Assembly: GCF_007679965.1 (NCBI RefSeq)
Contig: NZ_VEHL01000014.1
Location: 62,001 to 126,000, forward strand
Direction: 5' to 3'
DNA: 64,000 nucleotides
From: Bordetella genomosp. 13
GTDB lineage: Bacteria > Pseudomonadota > Gammaproteobacteria > Burkholderiales > Burkholderiaceae_B
The translations under genes and the position numbers were made by a program. Within the stretch, counting starts at the first letter, position 1; each line of letters opens with the position of its first letter. Below, piece after piece: positions 34,924-44,009 of this stretch. The notes beneath the pieces were generated by a model. The model was not told the origin of the DNA. It did no database searches and saw only the letters and a list, made by a program, of their open reading frames with translations.

Positions 34924-35324
34924 CAACGGGGCTCCAGGCGGATGCGGACGGGGGCTGCGACGGTGGTGTAGCGCTTGGCCACCGGATAATAGAAACCGAT
35001 CAGGTTGCCGGCCGACACCACGGCCCAGGCCTCTTCCTGGCGCTGGCTGACGATGGTGAACACGCCGTCCACGCGCCGGTACACGTCGCCCTGCGGCAGT
35101 GCCCCGGTCTTCTGCCAGCGCGAATTGGCGGGCAGCGTGACCGACATGCCGTTGCTCAGCGCGGTGGGCACGGCGCCGCCCAGAGTCAGGCTTTCCGCGC
35201 GCTCACCTGCCGCCACCATCACGAAATTGTTCGCCGGTTTCGAGTCCACCGACATGCAGCCATACAGCGACAGGGAAAGCGCCGCGGCCAGGACGGCTGC
35301 GCTCCCCCACTTCTTATTCTTCAT
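34923..35324 (-). CDS. Small lipoprotein of unknown function
   Basis: A 133-residue protein. The signal peptide MKNKKWGSAAVLAAALSLSL is followed by the lipobox LYGC, with the lipidated Cys at 23. The mature part (VMVAAGERAESLTLGGAVPTALSNGMSVTLPANSRW, then VYRRVDGVFTIVSQRQEEAWAVV) looks like a small beta domain; I do not recognise the family. The ATG at 35324 has AGGAA upstream. Its stop overlaps the start of the DUF2846-like lipoprotein gene, suggesting the two act together in the outer membrane. Confidence 0.8.
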   Translation of the reverse strand: MKNKKWGSAAVLAAALSLSLYGCMSVDSKPANNFVMVAAGERAESLTLGGAVPTALSNGMSVTLPANSRWQKTGALPQGDVYRRVDGVFTIVSQRQEEAWAVVSAGNLIGFYYPVAKRYTTVAAPVRIRLEPR

Positions 35325-35605
35325 GACACGTTCCTGTGCTGGAAAACGCGCCAGTATAGGGAGAAAGAGGGCCATGTAGCACGGGACCGCTTGCAAACGT
35401 GGCGGGTCCGCGACAATGCTCGCCTCTCGTCCGACGGGCGGAGCGTCGGCGGTCCAGCGCCTGCCGCATGAGCGGAGCACCCCGTGTCTGTATCGCTGCG
35501 TGTCTGTGTCTGGATCGCCCCGTGTGCGGCAGCTGCGCTTGCCGTATGTATGGACGGTCCCTTGTGCGGCAGCTGCGCTTGCCGCGTACATGGATCGCTA
35601 CGCGT
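35325..35605. other. 281-base intergenic region with tandem repeats
   Basis: It holds no credible gene: open frames here overlap the methyltransferase antisense and have no ribosome sites. It contains the leader of the small lipoprotein gene and, at 35523-35602, a tandem repeat. Confidence 0.55.
35523..35602 (+). repeat. Two tandem 40-bp repeat units
   Basis: The units 35523-35562 and 35563-35602 both begin TGTGCGGCAGCTGCGCTTGC and share the TA-CATGGA-like end. A more diverged TGTCTGTGTCTGGATCG stretch precedes them. The period is not a multiple of three, so this is not a coding repeat. Confidence 0.75.
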
Positions 35606-36388
35606 TCAGCCGCGCGCCCGCCAGCGCCGCCGCTGCTCGAACAGGCAGATGGCGGCCGCGGCGCCCACGTTCAGCGACTCGACCGCGCCGGCCTCGTGCG
35701 GGATGCGCACGCGCAGCGACGCCGCGGCCAGCAGCTCGCCCGCCACGCCCTGGCCCTCGTGGCCGAACACCCAGGCGCAACGCTCGGGCAGGTCCGCGTC
35801 GTAGAGGTCCTGCGAACCGTCCAGCGCCGTGGCGACCAGCGGCACGGCCAGGCGGGGCAGGAGGCCGGCCAGATCCTGGTGTTCGTGGATGCACAGCGCG
35901 AAATGGGCGCCCTGCCCGCTGCGCAGCACCTTGGGCGACCAGGCGGCCGCCGTGCCGGTGGCCAGCAGCACGCGCGTGACGCCGGCCGCCGCGCAGGTGC
36001 GCAGCAAGGTGCCGACGTTGCCGGGGTCCTGGATGCGGTCGAACAGCACGCAGCTCTCGTCGATGCGCGCCGGCAGTTCCGGCTCGGGCGGCCGCACGGC
36101 GAAGACGACGCCCTGCCCGCTTTCCACGCTGGCGATATCGCGCAGCACGCGGGTGTCCAGCGCATAGCATTGCGGTTCGGGGACGCGCGCGGCCAGCGCG
36201 CGCAGTTCGGGCCGGTCCAGGCGCTCGGCATCGAAGACCGCCTGCTCGGGCGCGCCATGGTGATCCAGCCACGCCTGGCACAGGTGCACGCCGTCCAGCA
36301 GCACCCATTCGCCGCGGCGGCCCGTGCCGCCCGCCAGCTTGCGCAGCGCCTTCACCACCGGGTTGTCGCGGGACGTCAGGTGACGCAT
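35606..36388 (-). CDS. TrmH/SpoU family RNA 2'-O-methyltransferase
   Basis: A 260-residue SPOUT methyltransferase. The N-terminal substrate domain is MRHLTSRDNPVVKALRKLAGG. The catalytic knot has motif 1 DRIQDPGNVGTLLRT, motif 2 WVFGHEGQGV and motif 3 VRIPHEAGAVESLNVGAAAAICLFE. It methylates a ribose in rRNA or tRNA using S-adenosylmethionine; RlmB-like rRNA activity is possible but unproven. The ATG overlaps the rnhB stop by thirteen bases, so it belongs to the end of the lpx-rnhB operon. Confidence 0.92.
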   Translation of the reverse strand: MRHLTSRDNPVVKALRKLAGGTGRRGEWVLLDGVHLCQAWLDHHGAPEQAVFDAERLDRPELRALAARVPEPQCYALDTRVLRDIASVESGQGVVFAVRPPEPELPARIDESCVLFDRIQDPGNVGTLLRTCAAAGVTRVLLATGTAAAWSPKVLRSGQGAHFALCIHEHQDLAGLLPRLAVPLVATALDGSQDLYDADLPERCAWVFGHEGQGVAGELLAAASLRVRIPHEAGAVESLNVGAAAAICLFEQRRRWRARG

Positions 36389-36996
36389 GGCTGCAGGTCG
36401 AAGGCCTTGATGGGCGCGAAGCTGCGCCGATGCTCGGGGCATGGCCCGAAGCGGCTCAGCACGTCCAGGTGCTGCGGCGTGCCGTAGCCCTTGTGGCGGT
36501 CGAAACCGTATTCCGGATACAGCGCGTGCAGGCGCAGCAGGTCGGCATCGCGGGCCGTCTTGGCCAGGATGGAAGCCGCCGAGATGGCCGGGACCGTGGC
36601 GTCGCCCTTGATCACCGTCTGTACCGCGCACGACAGCAGCGGCGCCTGGTTGCCGTCGACCAGGGCCAGCTGCGGCACCGTGGCCAGGCCCTGCACCGCG
36701 CGCTGCATCGCCAGCAGCGTCGCACGCAGGATGTTCATCGAGTCGATCTCCTGCACCGTGGCGAAGGCCACGCACCAGGCCAGCGAGCAGGCCTTGATCT
36801 GCTCGGCCAGCGTCTCGCGGCGCTCGGCGGCCAGCACCTTGGAATCGGCCAGGCCCTCGATCAGGCAGGCGGGGTCCAGGATGACGGCGGCCGCGTAGAC
36901 GGCGCCGGCCAGGGGCCCGCGGCCCGCCTCGTCGACGCCGGCGATGACGGACGGCAGCGGCGCCGCCACGTCGGCGAACAGGTCAACTTGCGCCAT
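36376..36996 (-). CDS. rnhB: Ribonuclease HII
   Basis: A 206-residue type 2 RNase H that cuts at ribonucleotides embedded in DNA. The DEAGRGPLAG motif near residue 22 gives the first two acidic residues. DSKVLAAERRETLAEQI, ALVDGNQAPLL and HALYPEYGFDRHKGYGTPQHL are further family blocks. It overlaps the lpxB stop by fourteen bases and the methyltransferase start by thirteen, so translation is coupled throughout. Confidence 0.96.
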   Translation of the reverse strand: MAQVDLFADVAAPLPSVIAGVDEAGRGPLAGAVYAAAVILDPACLIEGLADSKVLAAERRETLAEQIKACSLAWCVAFATVQEIDSMNILRATLLAMQRAVQGLATVPQLALVDGNQAPLLSCAVQTVIKGDATVPAISAASILAKTARDADLLRLHALYPEYGFDRHKGYGTPQHLDVLSRFGPCPEHRRSFAPIKAFDLQPCVT

Positions 36997-38197
36997 GCGC
37001 CACCTCGAGTATGGCCTGCGCCGCCAGGGCCGGCGTATCGCGCAGCAGGTCCTGGTGCAGTGCCGTGAAACGCGCCTCGATGCGCGCCGCCTGGGCGTCG
37101 TCGGTCAGGGCCGTCCAGGTGGCGGCCTCCAGCGCCTGCGGCGTGGCGTCGTCCTGCAGAAGTTCGGGCACCGCGAAATCGCGCAGCAGCACGTTGGGCA
37201 GTCCCACCCAGGACAGGTAGGGACGCTGCTGGCCGGACTTCCACGTCATGATGCGGCGCATCCACGGCGACAGCACGTACGAGATGACCATGGGCCGCTT
37301 GTACAGCGCCGTCTCCAGCGTGGCGGTGCCGCTGGCCACCAGCACGGCGTTGGCGGCCTCCATCGCCGACCAGGCGATGGGTTGCGCGGCCTGCCCGTCG
37401 GCGGCCGCCCCGGCCATCACGCAGCGCAGCCCGGGCACCGGATACTGCGCCAGCAAGGCCTCGAACTCGGCGCGCCGCTGTTCGTTGACCATGGGCACGA
37501 TGCATTGCAGCGCCGGATCGCGCCGCAGCAGCCCCTGGGCCGCCTGCAGGAAGCGCGGGCCCATCAGCTGGATCTCGGAGCCGCGGCTGCCCGGCAGGAT
37601 GGCCAGCACGCGCGCCTGCGGGTCGATGCCCAGGCGCCGACGCGCCGCCAGGCGGTCGGGCTGCATGGGAATGGCGCCCGCCAGCGGATGGCCGACGTAG
37701 GTGACCGGCACGCGCTCCTTGCGGTAGATATCTTCCTCGAATGGAAACAGCACCAGCATGTGCGAGACCGATTCGCGGATCTTGTGGATGCGGTCGTAGC
37801 GCCAGGCCCAGATGGACGGGCCGACGAAGTGCACGGTGGGCGTGCCCGCCTGCTTCAGCTGGCGCTCCAGGCGCAGGTTGAAGTCGGGCGCGTCGATGCC
37901 CACGAACACCGACGGCGGCTGCGCCAGCCAGCGGTCGCGCACGTCGCGGTAGGTGCGCAGCAGGCTGGGCAGGCGCTTGAGCGCGTCGACGTAGCCGAAC
38001 ACGGTCAGCGCATGCATGGGATGCCAGGTGGCCAGGCCCTGCTGTTCCATGTGCGGCCCGCCGATGCCCTGGAAGGAGGCGCCGGGTTCGCGCCGGCGCA
38101 GGCCGGCGATGATGCGGCCGGCCAGCAGGTCGCCGGAGGGCTCGCCGGCCACCATGCCGATCCGCGGGACGCTGGCCGGGTCGGATTGCGTGTTCAT
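36983..38197 (-). CDS. lpxB: Lipid A disaccharide synthase
   Basis: A 404-residue GT19 glycosyltransferase that joins UDP-2,3-diacylglucosamine to lipid X. It has the N-terminal MVAGEPSGDLLAGRIIAGL, GIDAPDFNLRLE, VGPSIWAWRYDRIHKI, PFEEDIYRK, the VLAILPGSRGSEIQLM nucleotide region and ASGTATLETALYKRPMV. It is a peripheral inner-membrane protein. The ATG at 38197 gives the family start. 142 bases separate it from lpxA upstream. Confidence 0.96.
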   Translation of the reverse strand: MNTQSDPASVPRIGMVAGEPSGDLLAGRIIAGLRRREPGASFQGIGGPHMEQQGLATWHPMHALTVFGYVDALKRLPSLLRTYRDVRDRWLAQPPSVFVGIDAPDFNLRLERQLKQAGTPTVHFVGPSIWAWRYDRIHKIRESVSHMLVLFPFEEDIYRKERVPVTYVGHPLAGAIPMQPDRLAARRRLGIDPQARVLAILPGSRGSEIQLMGPRFLQAAQGLLRRDPALQCIVPMVNEQRRAEFEALLAQYPVPGLRCVMAGAAADGQAAQPIAWSAMEAANAVLVASGTATLETALYKRPMVISYVLSPWMRRIMTWKSGQQRPYLSWVGLPNVLLRDFAVPELLQDDATPQALEAATWTALTDDAQAARIEARFTALHQDLLRDTPALAAQAILEVAHGAS

Positions 38198-38339
38198 GTG
38201 TTCTTCCGGATGGCCGACCAAGGGACGTCCACCAGGCAAAAGCCGCCATCGCGGCGGCTGCAGGGAGTCGATCGTGCGGCCGCCGCGCGGCATGCCTGCT
38301 TCCCGAGGGCAGGCGCACCCTGGGGACGCCACGCCTTGG

Positions 38340-39134
38340 TCATGGCCGGATCAGCCCGCGCGTGGACGCGTCGATGAAGTCGAGCATGACCTGCAGCGGC
38401 TCGGCTGCCTCCGGCTCGGCCTGCTGCCGGGCACGCAATTCGGCGCACGCCAGCTCCAGCGTCAGGCCGCGCCGATAGATCGCCTTGTAGGCGTCGCGCA
38501 GCGCCGAGATGACCGCCGGCGTGAAGCCGCGGCGCTTCAGGCCCTCGACATTGATGCCGACCGGGCGGCACGGGTTGCCCGCGCTCAGCACGTAGGGCGG
38601 CGTGTCCTGCATCAGTGAGCTGTTGCCGCCCGTCATGCTGTGCGCGCCGATCTTGCAGAACTGGTGCACCCCGGTCAGCCCGCCCACGATGGCCCAGTCG
38701 CCCACGTGCACATGGCCGCCCAGCTGCACCGAGTTGGCCAGGATGGTGTTGTTGCCGACGTGGCAGTCGTGCGCGATGTGCACGTAGGCCATGATCCAAT
38801 TGTCGCTGCCCAGCGTGGTGACGCCGCCGTCCTGCACCGTGCCGGTGTTGAACGTGGTGAACTCGCGCACCGTATTGCGGTCGCCGATGACCAGGCGCGT
38901 GGGCTCGCCGGCATACTTCTTGTCCTGCGGCATGCCGCCGATGGAGCAGAAGCGGTAGAAACGGTTCTCGCGGCCCACCGTCGTCACGCCATCGAACACG
39001 CAGTGCGGCCCCAGCTCGGTGCCGGCGCCGATGGTGACGTCAGGCCCGACCACGCAATACGGACCGATGCGGGCCGTCGGGTCGACCTGCGCGGCAGGAT
39101 CGACCACGGCGGTGGGATGGATGTTTCCGGACAT
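38340..39134 (-). CDS. lpxA: UDP-N-acetylglucosamine acyltransferase
   Basis: A 264-residue left-handed beta-helix acyltransferase catalysing the first step of lipid A synthesis with 3-hydroxyacyl-ACP. It begins with hexapeptide repeats (HPTAVVDPAAQVDPTARIGPY). The catalytic His lies in the IAHDCHVGNNTI block, and a C-terminal helical domain ends it. Its ATG is immediately next to the fabZ stop, so they are one transcript. FabZ and LpxA compete for the same 3-hydroxyacyl-ACP pool. Confidence 0.97.
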   Translation of the reverse strand: MSGNIHPTAVVDPAAQVDPTARIGPYCVVGPDVTIGAGTELGPHCVFDGVTTVGRENRFYRFCSIGGMPQDKKYAGEPTRLVIGDRNTVREFTTFNTGTVQDGGVTTLGSDNWIMAYVHIAHDCHVGNNTILANSVQLGGHVHVGDWAIVGGLTGVHQFCKIGAHSMTGGNSSLMQDTPPYVLSAGNPCRPVGINVEGLKRRGFTPAVISALRDAYKAIYRRGLTLELACAELRARQQAEPEAAEPLQVMLDFIDASTRGLIRP

Positions 39135-39593
39135 TTAGTCTTCCAGGCTGCGGATGGCGCACATCAGTTTGGCCTCGGCCACGAGCTGGCCGTCGACCAG
39201 CGCGCGTCCCTGGTACTTGCAGATGCTGCGGCTCAGGCGCTCGGCCTCGACTTCCAGGCGCAGCTGGTCGCCCGGCACCACCGGGCGGCGGAACCGCGCG
39301 CCGTCGACGCCCACGAGGTAGTAAGCCGTCTTGGTGCCGTCGCACTTCAGGCCACCGCCCTCCTCGTCCGAGAACGAGAAAATGGCGGAGGCCTGCGCCA
39401 TCGCCTCGATGATCAACACGCCCGGCATCACGGGATGATGGGGAAAATGTCCGGTGAAAAACGGTTCGTTGATCGAGACGTTCTTGATCGCCACGATGGA
39501 CTTGCCCGGCACCATTTCCAGCACCCGGTCGACCAGCAGCATCGGGTAGCGATGCGGCAACCGGTTCATAATCCCCGCGATGTCGAGTTCCAT
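39135..39593 (-). CDS. fabZ: 3-Hydroxyacyl-ACP dehydratase FabZ
   Basis: A 152-residue hotdog dehydratase of fatty acid synthesis. LPHRYPMLLVDRVLE is at the N-terminus. The catalytic His lies in FTGHFPHHPVMPGVL and the Glu in IIEAMAQASAI. The ATG at 39593 gives the normal start MELDIAG; fourteen extra upstream codons of open frame are rejected. It sits between lpxD and lpxA, the universal proteobacterial order. Confidence 0.97.
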   Translation of the reverse strand: MELDIAGIMNRLPHRYPMLLVDRVLEMVPGKSIVAIKNVSINEPFFTGHFPHHPVMPGVLIIEAMAQASAIFSFSDEEGGGLKCDGTKTAYYLVGVDGARFRRPVVPGDQLRLEVEAERLSRSICKYQGRALVDGQLVAEAKLMCAIRSLED

Positions 39594-39674
39594 GTCTTTC
39601 TCGTTCCTGCTCAGTCGATGAGGGTGACGGCGCATGGCCGGCGCGCCCGCGAAACAGCTTCGCGACGCGGCCGG

Positions 39675-40778
39675 CTACGCCGACGAATCTTTTTCCAACG
39701 CCCGGATCCGCTGGCGCAACTGGCCCAGCTGGGAGATCACGGCGGCGTTACGTTGCCATTGGCCATGTTCGGCGTAAGGATACACGCCCGTGTACTGGCC
39801 CGGCTTGGTGATGTTCGAGGTGACGGCGGTGCCCCCCGAAATGTGCACGTCGTCGGCCAGCGTCAGGTGGCCGGACAGCATCGAGGCGCCGCCGATGGTG
39901 CAGCGCTGCCCGATGACGGTGGAGCCGGCCACGCCCACGCAGGCCGCGATGGCCGTGTGCGCGCCGATGCGCACGTTGTGCGCCACCATGATCTGGTTGT
40001 CCAGCTTGACGCCGTCGCTGAGGGTGGTGTCCTCGAGGGCCCCGCGGTCGACGGTCGTGTTGGCGCCGATCTCGACGTCGTCGCCCACCCAGACCCCGCC
40101 CAGTTGCGAGATCTTGGTCCAGGCGCCCTGCCCCAGCGAAGGATCGGGAGCGAAGCCGAAACCGTCGGCGCCCAGCACGGCGCCGCTATGGATGATGGCG
40201 CGAGCGCCCACCCGCACGCCGTGATAGAGCGTCACGCGGGCGTGCAGGCGGCAATCCGGCCCCAGTTCCGACCCGCGGCCGATGACGCAGCCCGGCCCCA
40301 GCACGGTGCCGCGGCCGATGCGCGCGCCGGACTCGATGACGCAATGGGGACCGACGCTGACGCCGGCTTCGAGCGTGGCGTCGGGCGCAACGACGGCAAG
40401 GGGATGCACCCCCGCGGCGGCGTCCGGGCGGCCGGCGGCCTCGAACCATTGCGCCAGGCGGGCGTACAGCAGATAGGGATGGGCGCAGACCACCCGCGCA
40501 TAAGGCGGCGGCGCGGGCAGCGCGCGCAGCGCCTCGGCGGCGACGGGCGGCACGATGACGGCCGCGGCCTGCGTGCCGGCCAACTGCGCCTGGTAGCGCT
40601 TGTTGGCCAGGAAGCTTATTTCTTCGGGGCCGGCACCCGACAGGGTGCCGATGCCGCGAATGCGGGGAAACTCATTCCCCGGGGGGCCTTCGAGCTGCCA
40701 GTCCAGGCCCCGGGTATCGGCGCCGGCCAACAGGACATCGAGGGTTGGCGCATGAGCGAGGTCCAGCAGAACCGGCAT
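39675..40778 (-). CDS. lpxD: UDP-3-O-(3-hydroxyacyl)glucosamine N-acyltransferase
   Basis: A 367-residue third enzyme of lipid A synthesis. The N-terminal uridine-binding domain ends near EEISFLANKRYQAQLAGTQAAAVIV. A long left-handed beta-helix follows (PDATLEAGVSVGPHCVIESGARIGRGTVLGPGCVIG, in part), with the catalytic His in the MVAHNVRIGAHTAIAACVG block. A C-terminal helix (LGQLRQRIRALEKD) ends the protein. It lies between skp and fabZ. Confidence 0.96.
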   Translation of the reverse strand: MPVLLDLAHAPTLDVLLAGADTRGLDWQLEGPPGNEFPRIRGIGTLSGAGPEEISFLANKRYQAQLAGTQAAAVIVPPVAAEALRALPAPPPYARVVCAHPYLLYARLAQWFEAAGRPDAAAGVHPLAVVAPDATLEAGVSVGPHCVIESGARIGRGTVLGPGCVIGRGSELGPDCRLHARVTLYHGVRVGARAIIHSGAVLGADGFGFAPDPSLGQGAWTKISQLGGVWVGDDVEIGANTTVDRGALEDTTLSDGVKLDNQIMVAHNVRIGAHTAIAACVGVAGSTVIGQRCTIGGASMLSGHLTLADDVHISGGTAVTSNITKPGQYTGVYPYAEHGQWQRNAAVISQLGQLRQRIRALEKDSSA

Positions 40779-40787
40779 GGCTAGGGA

Positions 40788-41345
40788 TCAGCGGCCCAGG
40801 CTCTGGATCACCTTGTCGGTGATGTCGACGCGCGGATTGACGGTGACCGCATCCTGCACGATCAGGTCGTAGTTCTCTTGCTCGGCGATGCGCTTGATGG
40901 CGTCGTTGGCCTTGGTCACGATGGACGAGAACTCTTCGTTGCGGCGGCGGTTGAAGTCTTCCTGCAGTTCCCGGCGCTTGCGCTGCAGATCCATGTCCAG
41001 GTTGGACAGTTCGCGCTGGCGCGACACGCGGTCGGAGTCCGACAGGACGGGAGAGTCCTTGTCGAACTTCTCGGCCTGCGAGCGCAGGTTCGAGCTCATG
41101 CGCTGCAACTCGTCTTCGCGGCGCTTGAATTCGGTTTCGATCTTGCTCTGGGCGGCCTTGGCCGGGCCCGACTCGCGCAGGATCCGCTCCGTGTTCACGA
41201 AGCCGATCTTGGTGCCTTGGGCCTGAGCCTGTGCGGCACCGGCGGCCACGGGACCCAGCAACAGCGCACCCGCCAGTGCAACCGCCATGCCAAGTTTGCC
41301 GCTGCGAGCGGTACCCAGGGTTTTGAGTGCAAAATCAGACATCAT
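40788..41345 (-). CDS. skp: Periplasmic chaperone Skp/OmpH
   Basis: A 185-residue periplasmic chaperone for outer-membrane proteins. The signal peptide (MAVALAGALLLGPVAAGAAQAQA) is followed by KIGFVNTERILRESGPAKAAQSKIE, then the long coiled-coil tentacles (KRREDELQRMSSNLRSQAEKFD, then MDLQRKRRELQEDFNRRRNEEF). The ATG at 41345 is preceded by AAGGTGAG. It lies between bamA and lpxD, and delivers clients to BamA. Confidence 0.95.
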   Translation of the reverse strand: MMSDFALKTLGTARSGKLGMAVALAGALLLGPVAAGAAQAQAQGTKIGFVNTERILRESGPAKAAQSKIETEFKRREDELQRMSSNLRSQAEKFDKDSPVLSDSDRVSRQRELSNLDMDLQRKRRELQEDFNRRRNEEFSSIVTKANDAIKRIAEQENYDLIVQDAVTVNPRVDITDKVIQSLGR

Positions 41346-41462
41346 GAAAATCTCACCTTCGAATGAGGTAAAGCAAAGCGAACAAGACGATATTGTGCCA
41401 TTAAACAACAGCAGCGCCGGGCTGCCGCTGTTTTTCCGGTGTTTTCATGCGTAACCGAACGA

Positions 41463-43862
41463 TCAGAACCCCGTGCCGATCTGGAACTGGAAGCTCTGCT
41501 TGTCGTCGCCCGGCTTGGCATTGAGCGGACGGGCATACGACAGCTGCAGCGGGCCCAGCGGCGACTGCCACGACAGGCCGACGCCCGTCGAGTAGCGCCA
41601 GCCGCACGGGTCCTCGACCAGGTCGCCCGGCTTGCCGCTGGAGCAGCCCACGCCGCTGTTGGACGATACCTGGCCGGCATCGGCGAACAGGAACCAGCGC
41701 AGCGTACGGTCGCGCGAGGCGCCGGGGAACGGCAGGTACAGCTGCACGTTGCCCACCAGGCGGCGCGAACCGCCCAGGTAGTCGCTGGTCTCGGGATCGC
41801 GCGGGCCCAGCGAGGCGCCGTCGTAGCCGCGCACCGTGCCGATGCCGCCCGCGTACACGTTCTTGATGATCGGGTAGTCGTTGCCGCCATACGCACGGCC
41901 GTAGTCGGCCATGCCGTTGAAGGCCAGCGTGTACGACCGGCCCAGCGGCAGGTAGTACTGCTGCTGCGCCGTCAGCATGTAGTACTTCAGGTCGACCGTG
42001 CCCAGGTCGCCCTTCAGGCGGGTGTACGAGCCCTTGGTCGGCGCCAGCGCGCTGTCGCGCGTGTCCTTCGACCAGCCCACGTTGAAGATGACCGAGTTGG
42101 TCTTCTCGCCGTACTGGTCGACGAAGTTCTTGTAGGCCAGCGGCGAGTTGCTGTAGAGGCCGATCTGGTTGCGCTCGAGGTTGGCGCCGACGAACACGCG
42201 GTCGTATTCCGAGATCGGCACGCCGAAGTTCATGCCCAGGCCCATGGACTTGACGCGGTAGTCGCCGTCGTTGTTGTCCCAGGGCTCGGTGGTGCGGTAG
42301 TACACCGAGGTGGTGCGGCTGATGCCGTCCTTGGTGAAATACGGATCGGTGTGCGAGAGCACCGCGGCGCGGTTGATCGAGCTGGTGTTGACCTGCAGCG
42401 TCAGGTTGGTGCCGCTGCCGAAGACGTTGTCTTCGCTGATGCCGGCCGAAAGGATGGCCTTTTCGGTCGAACCATAGCCCACGCCCAGGTTGATCATGCC
42501 GGTGGGCTTTTCCTTCACGTCGACGTTGACGTCGACCTGGTCGGGCGAGCCCGGCACGGGATCGGTCTTGACGTTGACTTCGTTGAAGTAGCCCAGGCGG
42601 TCGACGCGGTCGCGCGAGACGCGGATGTCGCCGGCGTCGTACCAGGCCGATTCCTGCTGGCGCACTTCGCGGCGGATGACCTCGTCGCGGGTGCGCGTGT
42701 TGCCGCCCACCTGGATGCGTCGCACATACACGCGGCGGCTGGGGTCGACGTAGAACGTGACGTCGGCCTCGTGCTTGGCGCGGTCCAGCTGCGGATTGGG
42801 GTTGACGTTGGCGAACGCGTAGCCCAGGTCACCCAGGTAGTCGGTGATGGCCTTGGCCGAGGCGTTGGCCTGCGCGGCCGAGAAGACCTCGCCCTGCTTC
42901 ACCTGCACCAGGTTGTTGATTTCCTTGTCCAGGCCCAGCAGGTTGCCCGCCAGCTTGACGTTGCGCACCTTGTAGGGCTCGCCTTCGTGCACGGTGATGG
43001 TGACGAAGATGTCCTTGCGGTCCGGCGAAATGGTGACCTGCGGCGGCTCGACCGAGAACTCGAGGTAGCCCTGGTCGAGGTAGAACGAGCGCAGGCGCTC
43101 GATGTCGCCCTCGAGCTTCTCGCGGGAGTACTTGTCGGTGTTGGTGTACCAGGTGAGCCAGCCGGGCGTGGTCAGGTCGAACTGGTCCAGGAGGTCGCTT
43201 TCCGAGAAGGCCTTGTTGCCCACCACGCGGATCTCGCGGATGCGGGCCACGTCGCCTTCGAAGACGTCGAAACTGACGCCGACGCGGTTGCGCGGCAGCG
43301 GCGTGACGGTGGAGGTGACCTCGACGCCGTACTTGCCCTTGCCCAGGTACTGTTCCTTCAGTTCGTATTCGGCGCGCTCGAGCATCGACTGGTCGAAGAT
43401 GCGGCCTTCGCCGAAGCCGACCTGGTTCAGCGAGGTGGTGATGGCCTTGCTGTCGAACTCGCGCATGCCCGAGAACGTGATCGAGGCGATCGTCGGGCGC
43501 TCCTGCACCGCGACCACGACCACGTTGTTGTCGGTACGGATCTGCACGTCGCTGAAGAAGCCGGTGCTGTAGAGGCGGCGCACCGCCTCGGTGGCCTCGT
43601 CCTCGGTGAAGCGCTCGCCCACCTTGACCGGCAGGTAGCCGAAGACGGTGCCGGCATCGATACGCTGGATACCTTCGACGCGGATGTCACGGACAACGAA
43701 GGGGTCGAACGCCTGGGCGATCGACGGCACCAGCAGCGCGGCGGCCAGCAGGGTCGGGGCGAACACACGCCCCATCGGCCGCAGGCCACCCGTCAATCCC
43801 CCAGCAGTCCAGCCCCGTTTCGTCCAGCCCCGTTCCAACTGAATCATCCGGCGAAAAGACAT
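41463..43862 (-). CDS. bamA: Outer membrane protein assembly factor BamA
   Basis: Up to 799 residues, the core of the BAM machine. A signal peptide (RVFAPTLLAAALLVPSIAQA) precedes FDPFVVRDIRVEGIQRIDAG. Five POTRA domains extend to about residue 460. The C-terminal 16-strand barrel contains GGIGTVRGYDGASLGP (the conserved VRGF/Y loop) and ends with aromatic FQFQIGTGF. The start is uncertain: ATG 43862 has AAGGA upstream but gives a ~30-residue basic leader with a duplicated RGWTK/RGWTA; ATG 43775 gives a normal signal peptide but has no clear ribosome site. It is flanked by rseP and skp. Confidence 0.95.
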   Translation of the reverse strand: MSFRRMIQLERGWTKRGWTAGGLTGGLRPMGRVFAPTLLAAALLVPSIAQAFDPFVVRDIRVEGIQRIDAGTVFGYLPVKVGERFTEDEATEAVRRLYSTGFFSDVQIRTDNNVVVVAVQERPTIASITFSGMREFDSKAITTSLNQVGFGEGRIFDQSMLERAEYELKEQYLGKGKYGVEVTSTVTPLPRNRVGVSFDVFEGDVARIREIRVVGNKAFSESDLLDQFDLTTPGWLTWYTNTDKYSREKLEGDIERLRSFYLDQGYLEFSVEPPQVTISPDRKDIFVTITVHEGEPYKVRNVKLAGNLLGLDKEINNLVQVKQGEVFSAAQANASAKAITDYLGDLGYAFANVNPNPQLDRAKHEADVTFYVDPSRRVYVRRIQVGGNTRTRDEVIRREVRQQESAWYDAGDIRVSRDRVDRLGYFNEVNVKTDPVPGSPDQVDVNVDVKEKPTGMINLGVGYGSTEKAILSAGISEDNVFGSGTNLTLQVNTSSINRAAVLSHTDPYFTKDGISRTTSVYYRTTEPWDNNDGDYRVKSMGLGMNFGVPISEYDRVFVGANLERNQIGLYSNSPLAYKNFVDQYGEKTNSVIFNVGWSKDTRDSALAPTKGSYTRLKGDLGTVDLKYYMLTAQQQYYLPLGRSYTLAFNGMADYGRAYGGNDYPIIKNVYAGGIGTVRGYDGASLGPRDPETSDYLGGSRRLVGNVQLYLPFPGASRDRTLRWFLFADAGQVSSNSGVGCSSGKPGDLVEDPCGWRYSTGVGLSWQSPLGPLQLSYARPLNAKPGDDKQSFQFQIGTGF
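43807..43834 (-). repeat. In-frame 15-bp duplication in the bamA N-terminal leader
   Basis: GTCCAGCCCCGTT occurs at 43807-43819 and again at 43822-43834. The period of 15 bases encodes RGWTK-RGWTA on the minus strand. Confidence 0.7.
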
Positions 43863-44009
43863 CCTTGCGTATCCTTGGTAGAGCAGTGTGGCCCCCACGG
43901 GCGCCTGCGGCTTGCTGTCCCGCACGCGCGTCGTTCGACATGCGTGCGTCGGAAGTTTCCTGCCTGGGGCGGCCCGGCGGCAAAGCCGTGGATTTTATTC
44001 GATTCGCGA

